NCBI GenBank assembly: GCA_011371325.1
Contig: DRQV01000061.1
Location: 1 to 6,727, forward strand
Direction: 5' to 3'
DNA: 6,727 nt
Origin: Thioploca sp.
GTDB lineage: Bacteria; Pseudomonadota; Gammaproteobacteria; Beggiatoales; Beggiatoaceae
In this document: one piece after another, positions 1 through 6,387 of the stretch
Layout of the letters: each line of letters starts with the position of its first letter
Position numbering within the stretch: the stretch's first letter is position 1
The notes under the pieces: generated by a model
The model's database searches: none
Told to the model about the DNA's origin: nothing
What the model saw: the letters and a program-made list of their open reading frames with translations, nothing else
Position numbers and translations under genes: made by a program

Positions 1-190
1 AATTAGGATGTTCAGTAATGGTAATTAAATTATCATAATCCGGATTACCAACCAATATTTCTCCTTTATTTTCATATACTAAAATATCTATTATTGCTTT
101 AGGATAAGCTTTACGTAAGGAACGCAATAATGGAGTAACCAGTAACACATCTCCAATCTGACGAGTTGCAATTAATAAAATTTTATTCAC
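1..190 (-). CDS. Glycosyltransferase family 9 (heptosyltransferase III-like), 5' end only
   Basis: Partial gene: only the first 63 codons lie in the window and the rest runs off the left edge. The translation begins MNKILLIATRQIGDVLL, continues into TPLLRSLRKAYPKA and IDILVYENKGEILVGNPDYD. This is the N-terminal Rossmann strand, the 'GDVLL.TP' loop and the following helix and strand typical of GT9 ADP-heptose:LPS heptosyltransferases; the IDILVY...NP segment most resembles the RfaQ/heptosyltransferase III type. Such enzymes add heptose to the lipopolysaccharide inner core on the cytoplasmic face of the inner membrane. The start is GTG at 188-190: an in-frame TAG lies 21 bases upstream and no ATG or TTG falls between, although no clear ribosome binding site is visible. 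It follows coaBC on the same strand after 79 bases and could be cotranscribed with it. Family assignment is firm; acceptor and exact subtype are inference. Confidence 0.82.
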   Translation of the reverse strand, partial: MNKILLIATRQIGDVLLVTPLLRSLRKAYPKAIIDILVYENKGEILVGNPDYDNLITITEHPN

Positions 191-269
191 GATTATAGTA
201 ATTTTTAACTAGATATAAGTCCTGAAGCAGAAATTATCATATAACGTAAGGACAAGGCATGCCTTATCT

Positions 270-1445
270 CTACAGATTTTTAACAAAAAAACGTTTAATT
301 ATAATATCTAATAATTTATCAGCTAATTCAATTTTAGAACAATGTGGTAATTCAATATTACCATCGTTCCAAAAAACTTTTAATTTATTATTTATACTAT
401 CGAATCCTGAATCATCAATTCCTACTAAATTTGCTGCTATCATATCCAATTTTTTAGTAATCAATTTTTTATGAGCATAATTATCTAAATCATTGGTTTC
501 TGCGGCAAAGCCAACAGTAAAAGGCGGTTTGGATAAATTAGTAACCTTAGCAAGAATATCTTCGGTAGGTTCTAAAACCAATTGCAATTGCTCAGAATCT
601 TTTTTTAATTTTTGCTTAATTTGTTGAACTGGCCGGTAATCTGCTACTGCGGCAACTGAAATAAAAATATCAGTATTGCTAATATTGGCCATTACAGTTT
701 CCAACATATCTTTAGCACTATAAACTGATATTGTCGGCAATTCTGTAGTTAATGCAGTTGGGCCGCTTACTAAGATTACAGAAGCTCCTTTAATAGCAGC
801 GGCATTTGCTACAGCGTAACCCATACGTCCAGAGCTACGATTACTGATAAAACGTACTGGGTCTATATCTTCTCTGGTTGGGCCGGCAGTTACTAAAACC
901 TGCTTACCTTGTAATGGTTGTTTTAATACCAAATTTTGTAAGCATTGAACTAATTCTAAAGGTTCTAACATTCTGCCAGCTCCAATTTCGCCACAGGCTT
1001 GAGAACCAATTGCTGGCCCAAAGATTTTAATATTTCGTTGGCGTAATTTTTGACAATTTTCCCGTGTAATAGTAGCATTCCACATCTGCTGATTCATAGC
1101 TGGAGCTATGGTAACTGGAGCTGTAGTTGCTAGGCAAATTGTACTTAATAAATCATCGGCATTTCCATAAGTTAATTTAGTTATGAAATCAGCAGTTATC
1201 GGAGCAATCAATATTATATCAGCCCAACGAGCTAAATTAATATGTTCCATTCCTGTTTCAAATAGATCAAGATAAACTGGCTGATTAGATAAAGTTTGTA
1301 AAGTTAATGGAGTAATAAATTTAGTAGCTGCTTGGGTCATTACTACTCGGACAGTAAAACCTTGTTTAGTTAAATTACGTACTAAATCAGCACTTTTATA
1401 GGCCGCAATACTACCTGTAATACCTAATAATATGTTAGAAGACAT
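270..1445 (-). CDS. coaBC: Bifunctional phosphopantothenoylcysteine decarboxylase / phosphopantothenate-cysteine ligase
   Basis: Cytosolic flavoprotein that makes two consecutive steps of coenzyme A synthesis: CTP-dependent ligation of cysteine to 4'-phosphopantothenate (CoaB half), then FMN-dependent decarboxylation to 4'-phosphopantetheine (CoaC half). The 391 residues are close to the E. coli length of about 406. CoaC occupies roughly residues 1-175: flavin-binding GITGSIAAYK (8-17), catalytic His68 in the EHINLARWAD segment, the PAMN motif with Asn118, and the ACGEIGAGRM lid with Cys151. CoaB follows from about 180: AGPTRE (187-192), DPVRFISNRSSGRMG with Asn202 matching the key E. coli Asn, VAAVADYRP (264-272) and a lysine cluster at 277-282 where the CTP-contacting lysine of the family lies. 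The ATG at 1443-1445 is preceded by a weak purine-rich AAAGA. It is divergent from the thioredoxin gene and is not followed by dut, its neighbour in E. coli. No key residue is missing. Confidence 0.97.
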   Translation of the reverse strand: MSSNILLGITGSIAAYKSADLVRNLTKQGFTVRVVMTQAATKFITPLTLQTLSNQPVYLDLFETGMEHINLARWADIILIAPITADFITKLTYGNADDLLSTICLATTAPVTIAPAMNQQMWNATITRENCQKLRQRNIKIFGPAIGSQACGEIGAGRMLEPLELVQCLQNLVLKQPLQGKQVLVTAGPTREDIDPVRFISNRSSGRMGYAVANAAAIKGASVILVSGPTALTTELPTISVYSAKDMLETVMANISNTDIFISVAAVADYRPVQQIKQKLKKDSEQLQLVLEPTEDILAKVTNLSKPPFTVGFAAETNDLDNYAHKKLITKKLDMIAANLVGIDDSGFDSINNKLKVFWNDGNIELPHCSKIELADKLLDIIIKRFFVKNL

Positions 1446-1507
1446 TTTTTCTTTAAGCTAAATTATGTAAATTATAAAATTATTTAATCCTGTTTTCTTT
1501 CTGTATA

Positions 1508-1537
1508 TTGATCCTTTGCATCAAAAATCACTATAAA
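1508..1537 (+). promoter_or_regulatory. Possible upstream plus-strand promoter
   Basis: TTGATC (1508-1513; 4 of 6) and TATAAA (1532-1537; 5 of 6) are 18 bases apart. If used, it would be a second promoter for the thioredoxin operon, and its -10 would overlap the -10 of the candidate coaBC promoter on the opposite strand. TTGAT at 1508-1512 is also repeated in inverted form as ATCAA at 1520-1524. Weak evidence, clearly poorer than the promoter at 1616-1644. Confidence 0.22.
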
Positions 1538-1557
1538 TTTTAAACATCCATATTCAA
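1530..1557 (-). promoter_or_regulatory. Candidate sigma70 promoter for coaBC
   Basis: Read on the minus strand, TTGAAT (1552-1557; 4 of 6 to consensus) is separated by 16 bases from TATAGT (1530-1535; 5 of 6). It would start transcription around 1523 and leave a leader of nearly 80 bases before the coaBC ATG. A perfect TATAAT also occurs on the minus strand at 1471-1476 but has no recognisable -35 at the right distance. In DNA this AT-rich such matches arise by chance, so the call is tentative. Confidence 0.35.
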
Positions 1558-1615
1558 CATAGTTAAAATCTGGAAATCCTATTAATTGTTAAAGTTTCTG
1601 ATAAAATAACATCGT

Positions 1616-1644
1616 TTGTCTTATTGTGGAAAAAAGTGTATAAT
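1616..1644 (+). promoter_or_regulatory. Strong sigma70-type promoter for the cnoX-cytochrome-pyrG-psd cluster
   Basis: TTGTCT (1616-1621; 4 of 6 to TTGACA) and a perfect TATAAT (1639-1644) are separated by the optimal 17 bases; the spacer ends in GTG just before the -10. Predicted transcription start is about 1651, giving a leader of roughly 50 bases before the ATG at 1703. This is the best promoter match in the window. Its position rules against the possible upstream TTG start at 1616, which would lie inside the promoter. Confidence 0.7.
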
Positions 1645-1692
1645 CGAAACATTTGCAAAAATCATAGTATTAAATTATAAACTTTTTCAAAT

Positions 1693-1697
1693 AAGGA
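1693..1697 (+). promoter_or_regulatory. Ribosome binding site that fixes the cnoX start
   Basis: AAGGA, five bases before the ATG at 1703. It is a good Shine-Dalgarno match with suitable spacing, and selects this ATG over the in-frame TTG 29 codons upstream, which has none. Confidence 0.75.
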
Positions 1698-1702
1698 TAC
1701 AG

Positions 1703-2566
1703 ATGGGCAATTCTCCATATATCATTGTTGCTAACCAGCAAAATTTTAAAACTGAAGTTTTAGATAAATCTAATCAAATACCAGTATTAGTTGATTTTTG
1801 GGCCAGTTGGTGTGCACCTTGTAAAATGATAGAGCCAATTTTAGAGAAATTAGTAGAGGAATATCAAGGCCAATTTATCTTAGCTAAGATTGATACTGAC
1901 GAGCAACAGCAATTAGCTGGTCAATATTCAATTCGTGGAATACCCGCTTTGAAATTATTCAGACATGGAAAAGTAGTAGAGGAAACATCTGGTGTACAAT
2001 CAGAAGATGTTTTGCGTAAAATGATAGATAAACATAGGGAAAGACCTGCTGATAAATTAAGAATTCAAGCTGATTTAGCAAATGTTGCTGGTAATTATTC
2101 CGAAGCAATCGGTTTATTACAACAAGCTCAAGAATTAGACCCAGAATATCATCCAGTTACACTTGAACTTGCTAAATTATTGATTAAACAAAAAAGATTC
2201 ACCGAAGCAGAGTTATTAATTAAAAAATTACCAGCTAATATCCAAGTAGAAACTGAAGTTAATGAATTAAAAGCATATTTAACTTTTTCTAAAATAGCTG
2301 CTGAAGCTCCATCAATAGAAGATTTAGAAATAGTTTTAAATAGTGAACCAGATAATCTTATGGCACGTTATCAATTGAGTGCTAAGAAAATTTTAATTGG
2401 TGAGTATGAAATTGCTATGCAGCATTTGTTGGAAATAATGCGTAAGTCTAGAACCTTTGAAAATGATGCTGGTCACAATGGATTGCTGGCATTATTTACT
2501 TTGTTGGGCAATCAGGGAGAATTAGTTAATAATTATCGCCATAAAATGTCATCATTATTGTATTAA
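1703..2566 (+). CDS. cnoX: Thioredoxin-TPR chaperedoxin, CnoX/YbbN family, with active CXXC
   Basis: A 287-residue cytosolic protein with no signal peptide. Residues about 7-112 form a thioredoxin fold: VLVDFWASWCAPCK gives the redox-active Cys37 and Cys40, and GIPAL carries the conserved cis-proline Pro81. Residues about 120-287 form a helical tetratricopeptide-like region (for example GNYSEAIGLLQQAQELDPE, then KRFTEAELLIKKLP). This order and length match CnoX (E. coli YbbN, 284 residues), a holdase that protects stressed proteins and passes them to GroEL. E. coli CnoX has lost the CXXC; this protein keeps it, like the Caulobacter type, so it should also act as a thiol reductase or on mixed disulfides. 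The reading frame is open upstream to a TTG at 1616, but the ATG at 1703 is preferred because of its AAGGA and because the fold begins right after it. It is followed 11 bases later by the cytochrome gene. Family firm; substrates unknown. Confidence 0.9.
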   Translation: MGNSPYIIVANQQNFKTEVLDKSNQIPVLVDFWASWCAPCKMIEPILEKLVEEYQGQFILAKIDTDEQQQLAGQYSIRGIPALKLFRHGKVVEETSGVQSEDVLRKMIDKHRERPADKLRIQADLANVAGNYSEAIGLLQQAQELDPEYHPVTLELAKLLIKQKRFTEAELLIKKLPANIQVETEVNELKAYLTFSKIAAEAPSIEDLEIVLNSEPDNLMARYQLSAKKILIGEYEIAMQHLLEIMRKSRTFENDAGHNGLLALFTLLGNQGELVNNYRHKMSSLLY

Positions 2567-2577
2567 TTGGATAAATT

Positions 2578-3738
2578 ATGATGAATTGGTTAAAAGTTAT
2601 TATTTTGAGTTTTATCTGTATTAGGGTATCCGCAGATGCCTTGCAACTACAACAGCATTGGCAAACTCCGCTTCTTACTCAAGGTAAACCGCCAATTCAT
2701 TTACCTACCCTGGAAACTTCCTTAGAACCTAAATCCTGTGCAACTTGTCATACTACTCAATTCCAAGATTGGAGTAAAAGTTTACATAGTCATGCAATGG
2801 GACCTGGTATTATTGGCCAACTAGTTGATATGCCAGCTACTGCTACTAAACAGCATCAGGCTTGTATTCGATGTCATGCACCTTTGCAAGAACAAGCGGT
2901 AAGTTTAGTTACTTCATTATTAGAACTCTCAACTGATCAAAATTTACATGAACAAGGTTTAATTTGTGCTGCTTGTCATATGCGTAAATATCAATGGTAT
3001 GGCCCTCCACATCGAAATGGACAACCATCTGAAATAACTAAGTTCCCACATAACGGTTGGCAAAGTAGCTCTATTTTTCAATCTGCTAAATTCTGTTCAA
3101 TTTGTCACCAGTTTAAACCAGAAGAATATGCTTTAAATGGGAAATTACTAGAAAATACTTATGAAGAATGGGAAGCTAGTCGTTATCCTAAAGAAGGTAA
3201 GACTTGTCAAACTTGCCATATGCCAAATCGACGACATTTGTGGCGTGGAATTCACGATCCAGACATGGTTAAACAAGGAATTACAATAAAAAATATTGAT
3301 TTTACTAAGTCGGATAATATTATTACCGCTAAATTAAGCATTAAGAATACTGGAACTGGCCATTATTTTCCAACTTATGTTACCCCAAGAGTAATAATAG
3401 AAGGTTATCAAGAAGATAAAAATGGGCAAGTTTTATCATCGACTAAACAACAAATGATAATAGGTCGTAAAGTAACTATGAATTTGACTAAAGAACTTGC
3501 TGATACCAGGTTAGCTCCAGATGAACAAATAATATTTAACTATAATGCTAAATATCATCCTAAAACTGTATCCTTTGCATTGAATATACAAGTAGAACCA
3601 GATGCGTTTTATACTAAATTTTATCAAATTACATTAAAATCTGCTAAAAAGGGTAAAAAACTGCTTCAAAAAGCTTTAGAGCAATCTCAACAGTCAACTT
3701 TTAGTATTTATTTTAAACGTAATATTTTAAAAAGATAA
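2578..3738 (+). CDS. Exported pentaheme c-type cytochrome (cytochrome c554-like family)
   Basis: A 386-residue protein with a Sec signal peptide (hydrophobic LKVIILSFICI, likely cleavage after VSA at residue 19), so periplasmic or outward facing. Five CXXCH heme c sites are seen: CATCH 54-58, CIRCH 96-100, CAACH 130-134, CSICH 173-177 and CQTCH 210-214. All ten cysteines of the mature protein lie in these motifs. The first site is followed by QDWSKSLHSHAMG, a pattern of the cytochrome c554-type multiheme family that supplies possible distal His ligands (70, 72). Residues about 235-350 look like a beta-sandwich with NTGTGHYFPT (256-265) and DTRLAPDEQ, a C-terminal pairing I associate with this broad family; the tail is lysine-rich. 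Role is presumably electron transfer or an oxidoreductase reaction; the substrate cannot be told. Two start codons stand in tandem (2578 and 2581); GGA at 2569-2571 gives a weak ribosome site. It is probably cotranscribed with cnoX. Family call firm, function unknown. Confidence 0.88.
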   Translation: MMNWLKVIILSFICIRVSADALQLQQHWQTPLLTQGKPPIHLPTLETSLEPKSCATCHTTQFQDWSKSLHSHAMGPGIIGQLVDMPATATKQHQACIRCHAPLQEQAVSLVTSLLELSTDQNLHEQGLICAACHMRKYQWYGPPHRNGQPSEITKFPHNGWQSSSIFQSAKFCSICHQFKPEEYALNGKLLENTYEEWEASRYPKEGKTCQTCHMPNRRHLWRGIHDPDMVKQGITIKNIDFTKSDNIITAKLSIKNTGTGHYFPTYVTPRVIIEGYQEDKNGQVLSSTKQQMIIGRKVTMNLTKELADTRLAPDEQIIFNYNAKYHPKTVSFALNIQVEPDAFYTKFYQITLKSAKKGKKLLQKALEQSQQSTFSIYFKRNILKR

Positions 3739-3758
3739 ATTTCCCGTTTGTATATCTT
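3732..3758 (+). repeat. Small inverted repeat at the end of the cytochrome gene
   Basis: AAGATA (3732-3737, overlapping the TAA stop) and TATCTT (3753-3758) form a perfect 6-base inverted repeat with a 15-base loop. No T-run follows, so it is not a canonical intrinsic terminator. The same two hexamers with the same 15-base spacing occur after psd. Function unknown, and it may be chance in AT-rich DNA. Confidence 0.35.
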
Positions 3759-3792
3759 GATTAACTAAACCGTATTCTGTTGTAACAATCAA

Positions 3793-5427
3793 ATGACAAA
3801 ATTTATATTTGTAACTGGAGGAGTAGTTTCCTCATTGGGTAAAGGTATATCTTCTGCCTCCTTAGCTGCCGTATTAGAAGCCCGTAAATTAAAAATTACT
3901 CTATTAAAATTAGATCCTTATATAAATGTTGACCCTGGTACTATGAGTCCATTTCAGCATGGTGAAGTTTTTGTCACTGATGATGGTGCCGAAACTGATT
4001 TAGATTTAGGTCATTATGAGCGTTTTGTACGCACTACAATGGGACAACATAATAATTTTACTACCGGTCGAATTTATGAAAATGTAATTTCTAAAGAAAG
4101 ACGTGGAGATTATTTGGGAGCTACAGTTCAGGTAATTCCTCATATTACTGATGAAATTAAACGTTGTTTAGTTGAAGGAGCAGGTGATGCTGATGTGGCA
4201 ATGGTTGAAATTGGCGGCACAGTGGGAGATATCGAATCCTTACCTTTTTTAGAAGCAATTCGTCAATTGGGTTGTTATTTAGGACGTGAACGAGCTTTAT
4301 TTATTCATTTAACTTTAGTTCCTTATATTCCTTCCGCTAAAGAATTAAAAACTAAGCCAACCCAGCATTCTGTTAAAGAATTACGTTCCATAGGTATTCA
4401 ACCTGATATTTTACTTTGTCGTTCCAGCCATCCATTACCAGATGGAGAACGCAAAAAAATCTCTTTATTTACTAATGTTGAAGAACAAGCGGTAATTTCA
4501 GTCCTAGATGCCGATTCTATTTATCGAGTTCCATTATTATTGCATCAACAAGGTTTAGATAAAATAGTTTGTGATAAACTTAATTTAAATACTGCAACTG
4601 CTGATTTATCCGAATGGAAATATATGTTAACAGCAATGGATAACCCTAAAAATGGCCAAATTAATATAGCCATGGTAGGTAAATATGTTAATTTGACTGA
4701 TGCCTATAAATCCTTAACTGAAGCCTTAGTTCATGCTGGTATTCATACCCAAATTAAAGTTAATATCGTTTATACAGATTCTGAAGAAATTGAAAAGCAA
4801 GGTACTGATTGTTTACAAAAAGTTGATGCTATTTTGATTCCAGGCGGATTCGGGAAACGTGGAATTGAAGGTAAAATTACTGCTGCTAGATTTGCTAGAG
4901 AAAATAATATACCATACTTGGGTATCTGTTTAGGAATGCAAGTGGCTGTAATAGAATTTGCTAGATCAATTGGCTTGGAAAAAGCTCATAGTACTGAATT
5001 TGCTCCTGGTACTCCAAATCCAGTTATCGCTTTGATTACTGAATGGATGAATGAAGATGGCAATATAGAACAACGTAATTCTAATACTCATAAAGGTGGA
5101 ACTATGCGATTAGGTGGTCAAATTTGTCATCTGATGAATGGTAGTAAAACTCATGAATTATACGGTAAAGATATTATTCGAGAACGACACAGACATCGTT
5201 ATGAATTTAATAACAATTATATTAGTATGTTACGTCAAGCAGGACTCATTTTTGCGGGAATGTCGGCAGATGGTAATTTAGTAGAAGTAATTGAAAATGG
5301 CCATCATCCATGGTTTATTGGTTGTCAATTCCACCCTGAATTCACTTCAACTCCAAGGGATGGACATCCATTATTCTCTAGCTTTATTCAGGCTGCTCAT
5401 ACCTATAATCAGGCTATGAAAAATTAA
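3793..5427 (+). CDS. pyrG: CTP synthase (glutamine hydrolysing)
   Basis: Cytosolic enzyme that makes CTP from UTP with ATP, using ammonia from glutamine; the last step of de novo pyrimidine nucleotide synthesis. The 544 residues match E. coli (545). The amidoligase half (about 1-265) begins at once with FVTGGVVSSLGKGISS, the ATP loop with Lys17, then LDPYINVDPGTMSPFQHGEV, the acidic DGAETDLDLGHYERF with Asp71, and VEIGGTVGDIES with Glu139, equivalents of the E. coli Mg/ATP-binding residues. The class I glutamine amidotransferase half (about 290-540) has LGICLGMQ with nucleophile Cys379 and FHPEF with His514 and Glu516, completing the triad. Nothing is missing. The ATG fits the conserved N-terminus, though no good Shine-Dalgarno precedes it. 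The 54-base gap after the cytochrome holds no clear promoter or terminator. In many relatives pyrG is followed by eno or kdsA; here it is followed by psd. Confidence 0.98.
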   Translation: MTKFIFVTGGVVSSLGKGISSASLAAVLEARKLKITLLKLDPYINVDPGTMSPFQHGEVFVTDDGAETDLDLGHYERFVRTTMGQHNNFTTGRIYENVISKERRGDYLGATVQVIPHITDEIKRCLVEGAGDADVAMVEIGGTVGDIESLPFLEAIRQLGCYLGRERALFIHLTLVPYIPSAKELKTKPTQHSVKELRSIGIQPDILLCRSSHPLPDGERKKISLFTNVEEQAVISVLDADSIYRVPLLLHQQGLDKIVCDKLNLNTATADLSEWKYMLTAMDNPKNGQINIAMVGKYVNLTDAYKSLTEALVHAGIHTQIKVNIVYTDSEEIEKQGTDCLQKVDAILIPGGFGKRGIEGKITAARFARENNIPYLGICLGMQVAVIEFARSIGLEKAHSTEFAPGTPNPVIALITEWMNEDGNIEQRNSNTHKGGTMRLGGQICHLMNGSKTHELYGKDIIRERHRHRYEFNNNYISMLRQAGLIFAGMSADGNLVEVIENGHHPWFIGCQFHPEFTSTPRDGHPLFSSFIQAAHTYNQAMKN

Positions 5428-5429
5428 CT

Positions 5430-6275
5430 ATGCAAAACTCATTTATAGATAAACTTTTTACTTCCGTTCAATATATTATTCCACAACATTTTTTGTCTGG
5501 ATTAGTGTTAAAATTTACTCGTTTAAAATTAGGAAGTGTTACTCATTGGCTGATTAAAAGCTTTGTTAAATATTATAATATCGATATGAGTATCGCTGAT
5601 TTGCAAGAAGTTAATAATTATGCTAGTTTTAACCAGTTTTTCACTCGAGCATTAAAACCAGCATCTCGACCATTAGCAACTGATGTTATTAGTCCGGTCG
5701 ATGCTAAAATTAGTCAAATTGGAGCGATTAAAACTGGAACTTTGTTACAGGCCAAAGGCCATTCTTTTAAATTGACAGATTTATTAGCTGGCAATGCAGA
5801 ATTTAGTGATTTATTTCAACAAGGATTATTTTGCACTTTATATTTATCACCTAAAGATTATCATCGTATTCATGTTCCAATTACTAGCAAGTTAACGGAT
5901 ATGATATATGTACCAGGACGTTTATTCAGCGTAAATCAACGAACAACCAGAGTTGTTCCTAATTTATTTGCTCGTAATGAACGCTTAATTTGTATATTTG
6001 AAACTGAATTTGGACCAATGGCTTTGATTTTGGTAGGAGCTATTTTTGTAGGTAGTATAGAAACAGAATGGACAGGGGAAATTAATCATTTACCCCAAAT
6101 CAAACATTGGCATTATAAAGAAGCCAAGCATTTACAGCTTGGGGATGAACTTGGACGTTTTAATATGGGGTCGACAGTAATTATGTTATTAGGTTCTAAA
6201 AGGATAGAATGGTTATCAGAACAATGCAAGGGAAAAAATATTTTAATGGGTCAACAATTGGCACGTCTTTTGTAG
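5430..6275 (+). CDS. psd: Phosphatidylserine decarboxylase proenzyme
   Basis: Inner-membrane enzyme that decarboxylates phosphatidylserine to phosphatidylethanolamine, the main phospholipid of most Gram-negative bacteria. The proenzyme cuts itself between Gly247 and Ser248 in NMGSTVIMLL, and the serine becomes the pyruvoyl cofactor of the small alpha chain (about 34 residues); residues 1-247 form the beta chain. The expected auto-cleavage triad is present: Asp91 in SPVDAKI, His148 in DYHRIHVP and Ser248. The motif is MGST instead of the usual LGST, a conservative change. FNQFFTRALKPASRPL (67-82) is another hallmark. At 281 residues it is shorter than E. coli Psd (322) but within the usual bacterial range. 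The ATG lies only two bases after the pyrG stop and has no recognisable ribosome site, so translation is probably coupled to pyrG. The synthase for its substrate (pssA) is not in the window. Confidence 0.96.
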   Translation: MQNSFIDKLFTSVQYIIPQHFLSGLVLKFTRLKLGSVTHWLIKSFVKYYNIDMSIADLQEVNNYASFNQFFTRALKPASRPLATDVISPVDAKISQIGAIKTGTLLQAKGHSFKLTDLLAGNAEFSDLFQQGLFCTLYLSPKDYHRIHVPITSKLTDMIYVPGRLFSVNQRTTRVVPNLFARNERLICIFETEFGPMALILVGAIFVGSIETEWTGEINHLPQIKHWHYKEAKHLQLGDELGRFNMGSTVIMLLGSKRIEWLSEQCKGKNILMGQQLARLL

Positions 6276-6334
6276 TAATTTAAGTTAAATGAAGATAATT
6301 TTATAAAAAAAATATCTTTAATATCAATTACTAC
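6272..6334 (+). repeat. Imperfect nested inverted repeat over the psd stop codon, possible weak terminator
   Basis: GTAGTAATT (6272-6280, containing the psd TAG) is the exact inverse complement of AATTACTAC (6326-6334). Nested inside are AAGATA (6292-6297) and TATCTT (6313-6318) with a 15-base loop. In RNA this could fold into an interrupted, AU-rich stem. A run of seven T occurs at 6355-6361, but some 20 bases beyond the stem, so it is not a classical rho-independent terminator. It could be an mRNA 3' end structure. The repeat is certain in sequence; its role is inference. Confidence 0.45.
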
Positions 6335-6387
6335 GATTAATTATAACTTTGTCAATTTTTTTAAATTCAATTTTAGGACGCACTATT
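6276..6387. other. AT-rich spacer between psd and the lipoprotein gene
   Basis: 112 bases without a reading frame of note. Apart from the inverted repeat, TTGTCA (6349-6354) resembles a -35 box, but nothing like a -10 lies 16-18 bases after it. TATAAC (6342-6347) resembles a -10 but has only a poor -35 (TTTAAT, 19 bases upstream). AGGA at 6375-6378 is the likely ribosome site of the next gene. A promoter is expected here but cannot be placed with confidence. Confidence 0.4.

Noticed and set aside
192..197. TATAAT on the minus strand just before the GT9 gene
   Set aside because: It ends two bases before the GTG, so transcription would begin inside the coding region, and the -35 position shows nothing convincing.
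254..265. 12-base palindrome AAGGCATGCCTT just after the coaBC stop, considered as a terminator or operator
   Set aside because: The possible stem is only four bases with a four-base loop and no T-run follows on the minus strand. A single short palindrome is not enough for an operator call.
259..474. Plus-strand open frame of 71 codons
   Set aside because: It lies almost wholly antisense to the 3' end of coaBC, has no ribosome site, and its translation is low-complexity with no family resemblance.
1616..1702. TTG start giving a 29-residue longer thioredoxin protein
   Set aside because: The TTG is the -35 box of a strong promoter and the extension contains the -10, so it would not be in the mRNA. 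The ATG at 1703 has a good ribosome site.
2569..3738. Cytochrome as a lipoprotein through Cys14
   Set aside because: The residues before Cys14 (SFI) do not fit a lipobox, whereas VSA at 17-19 gives a normal signal peptidase I site.
3739..3792. Promoter for pyrG in the gap after the cytochrome gene
   Set aside because: TTGTAT (3748-3753) and TATTCT (3773-3778) are 19 bases apart and both poor, and the start of transcription would fall almost on the ATG.
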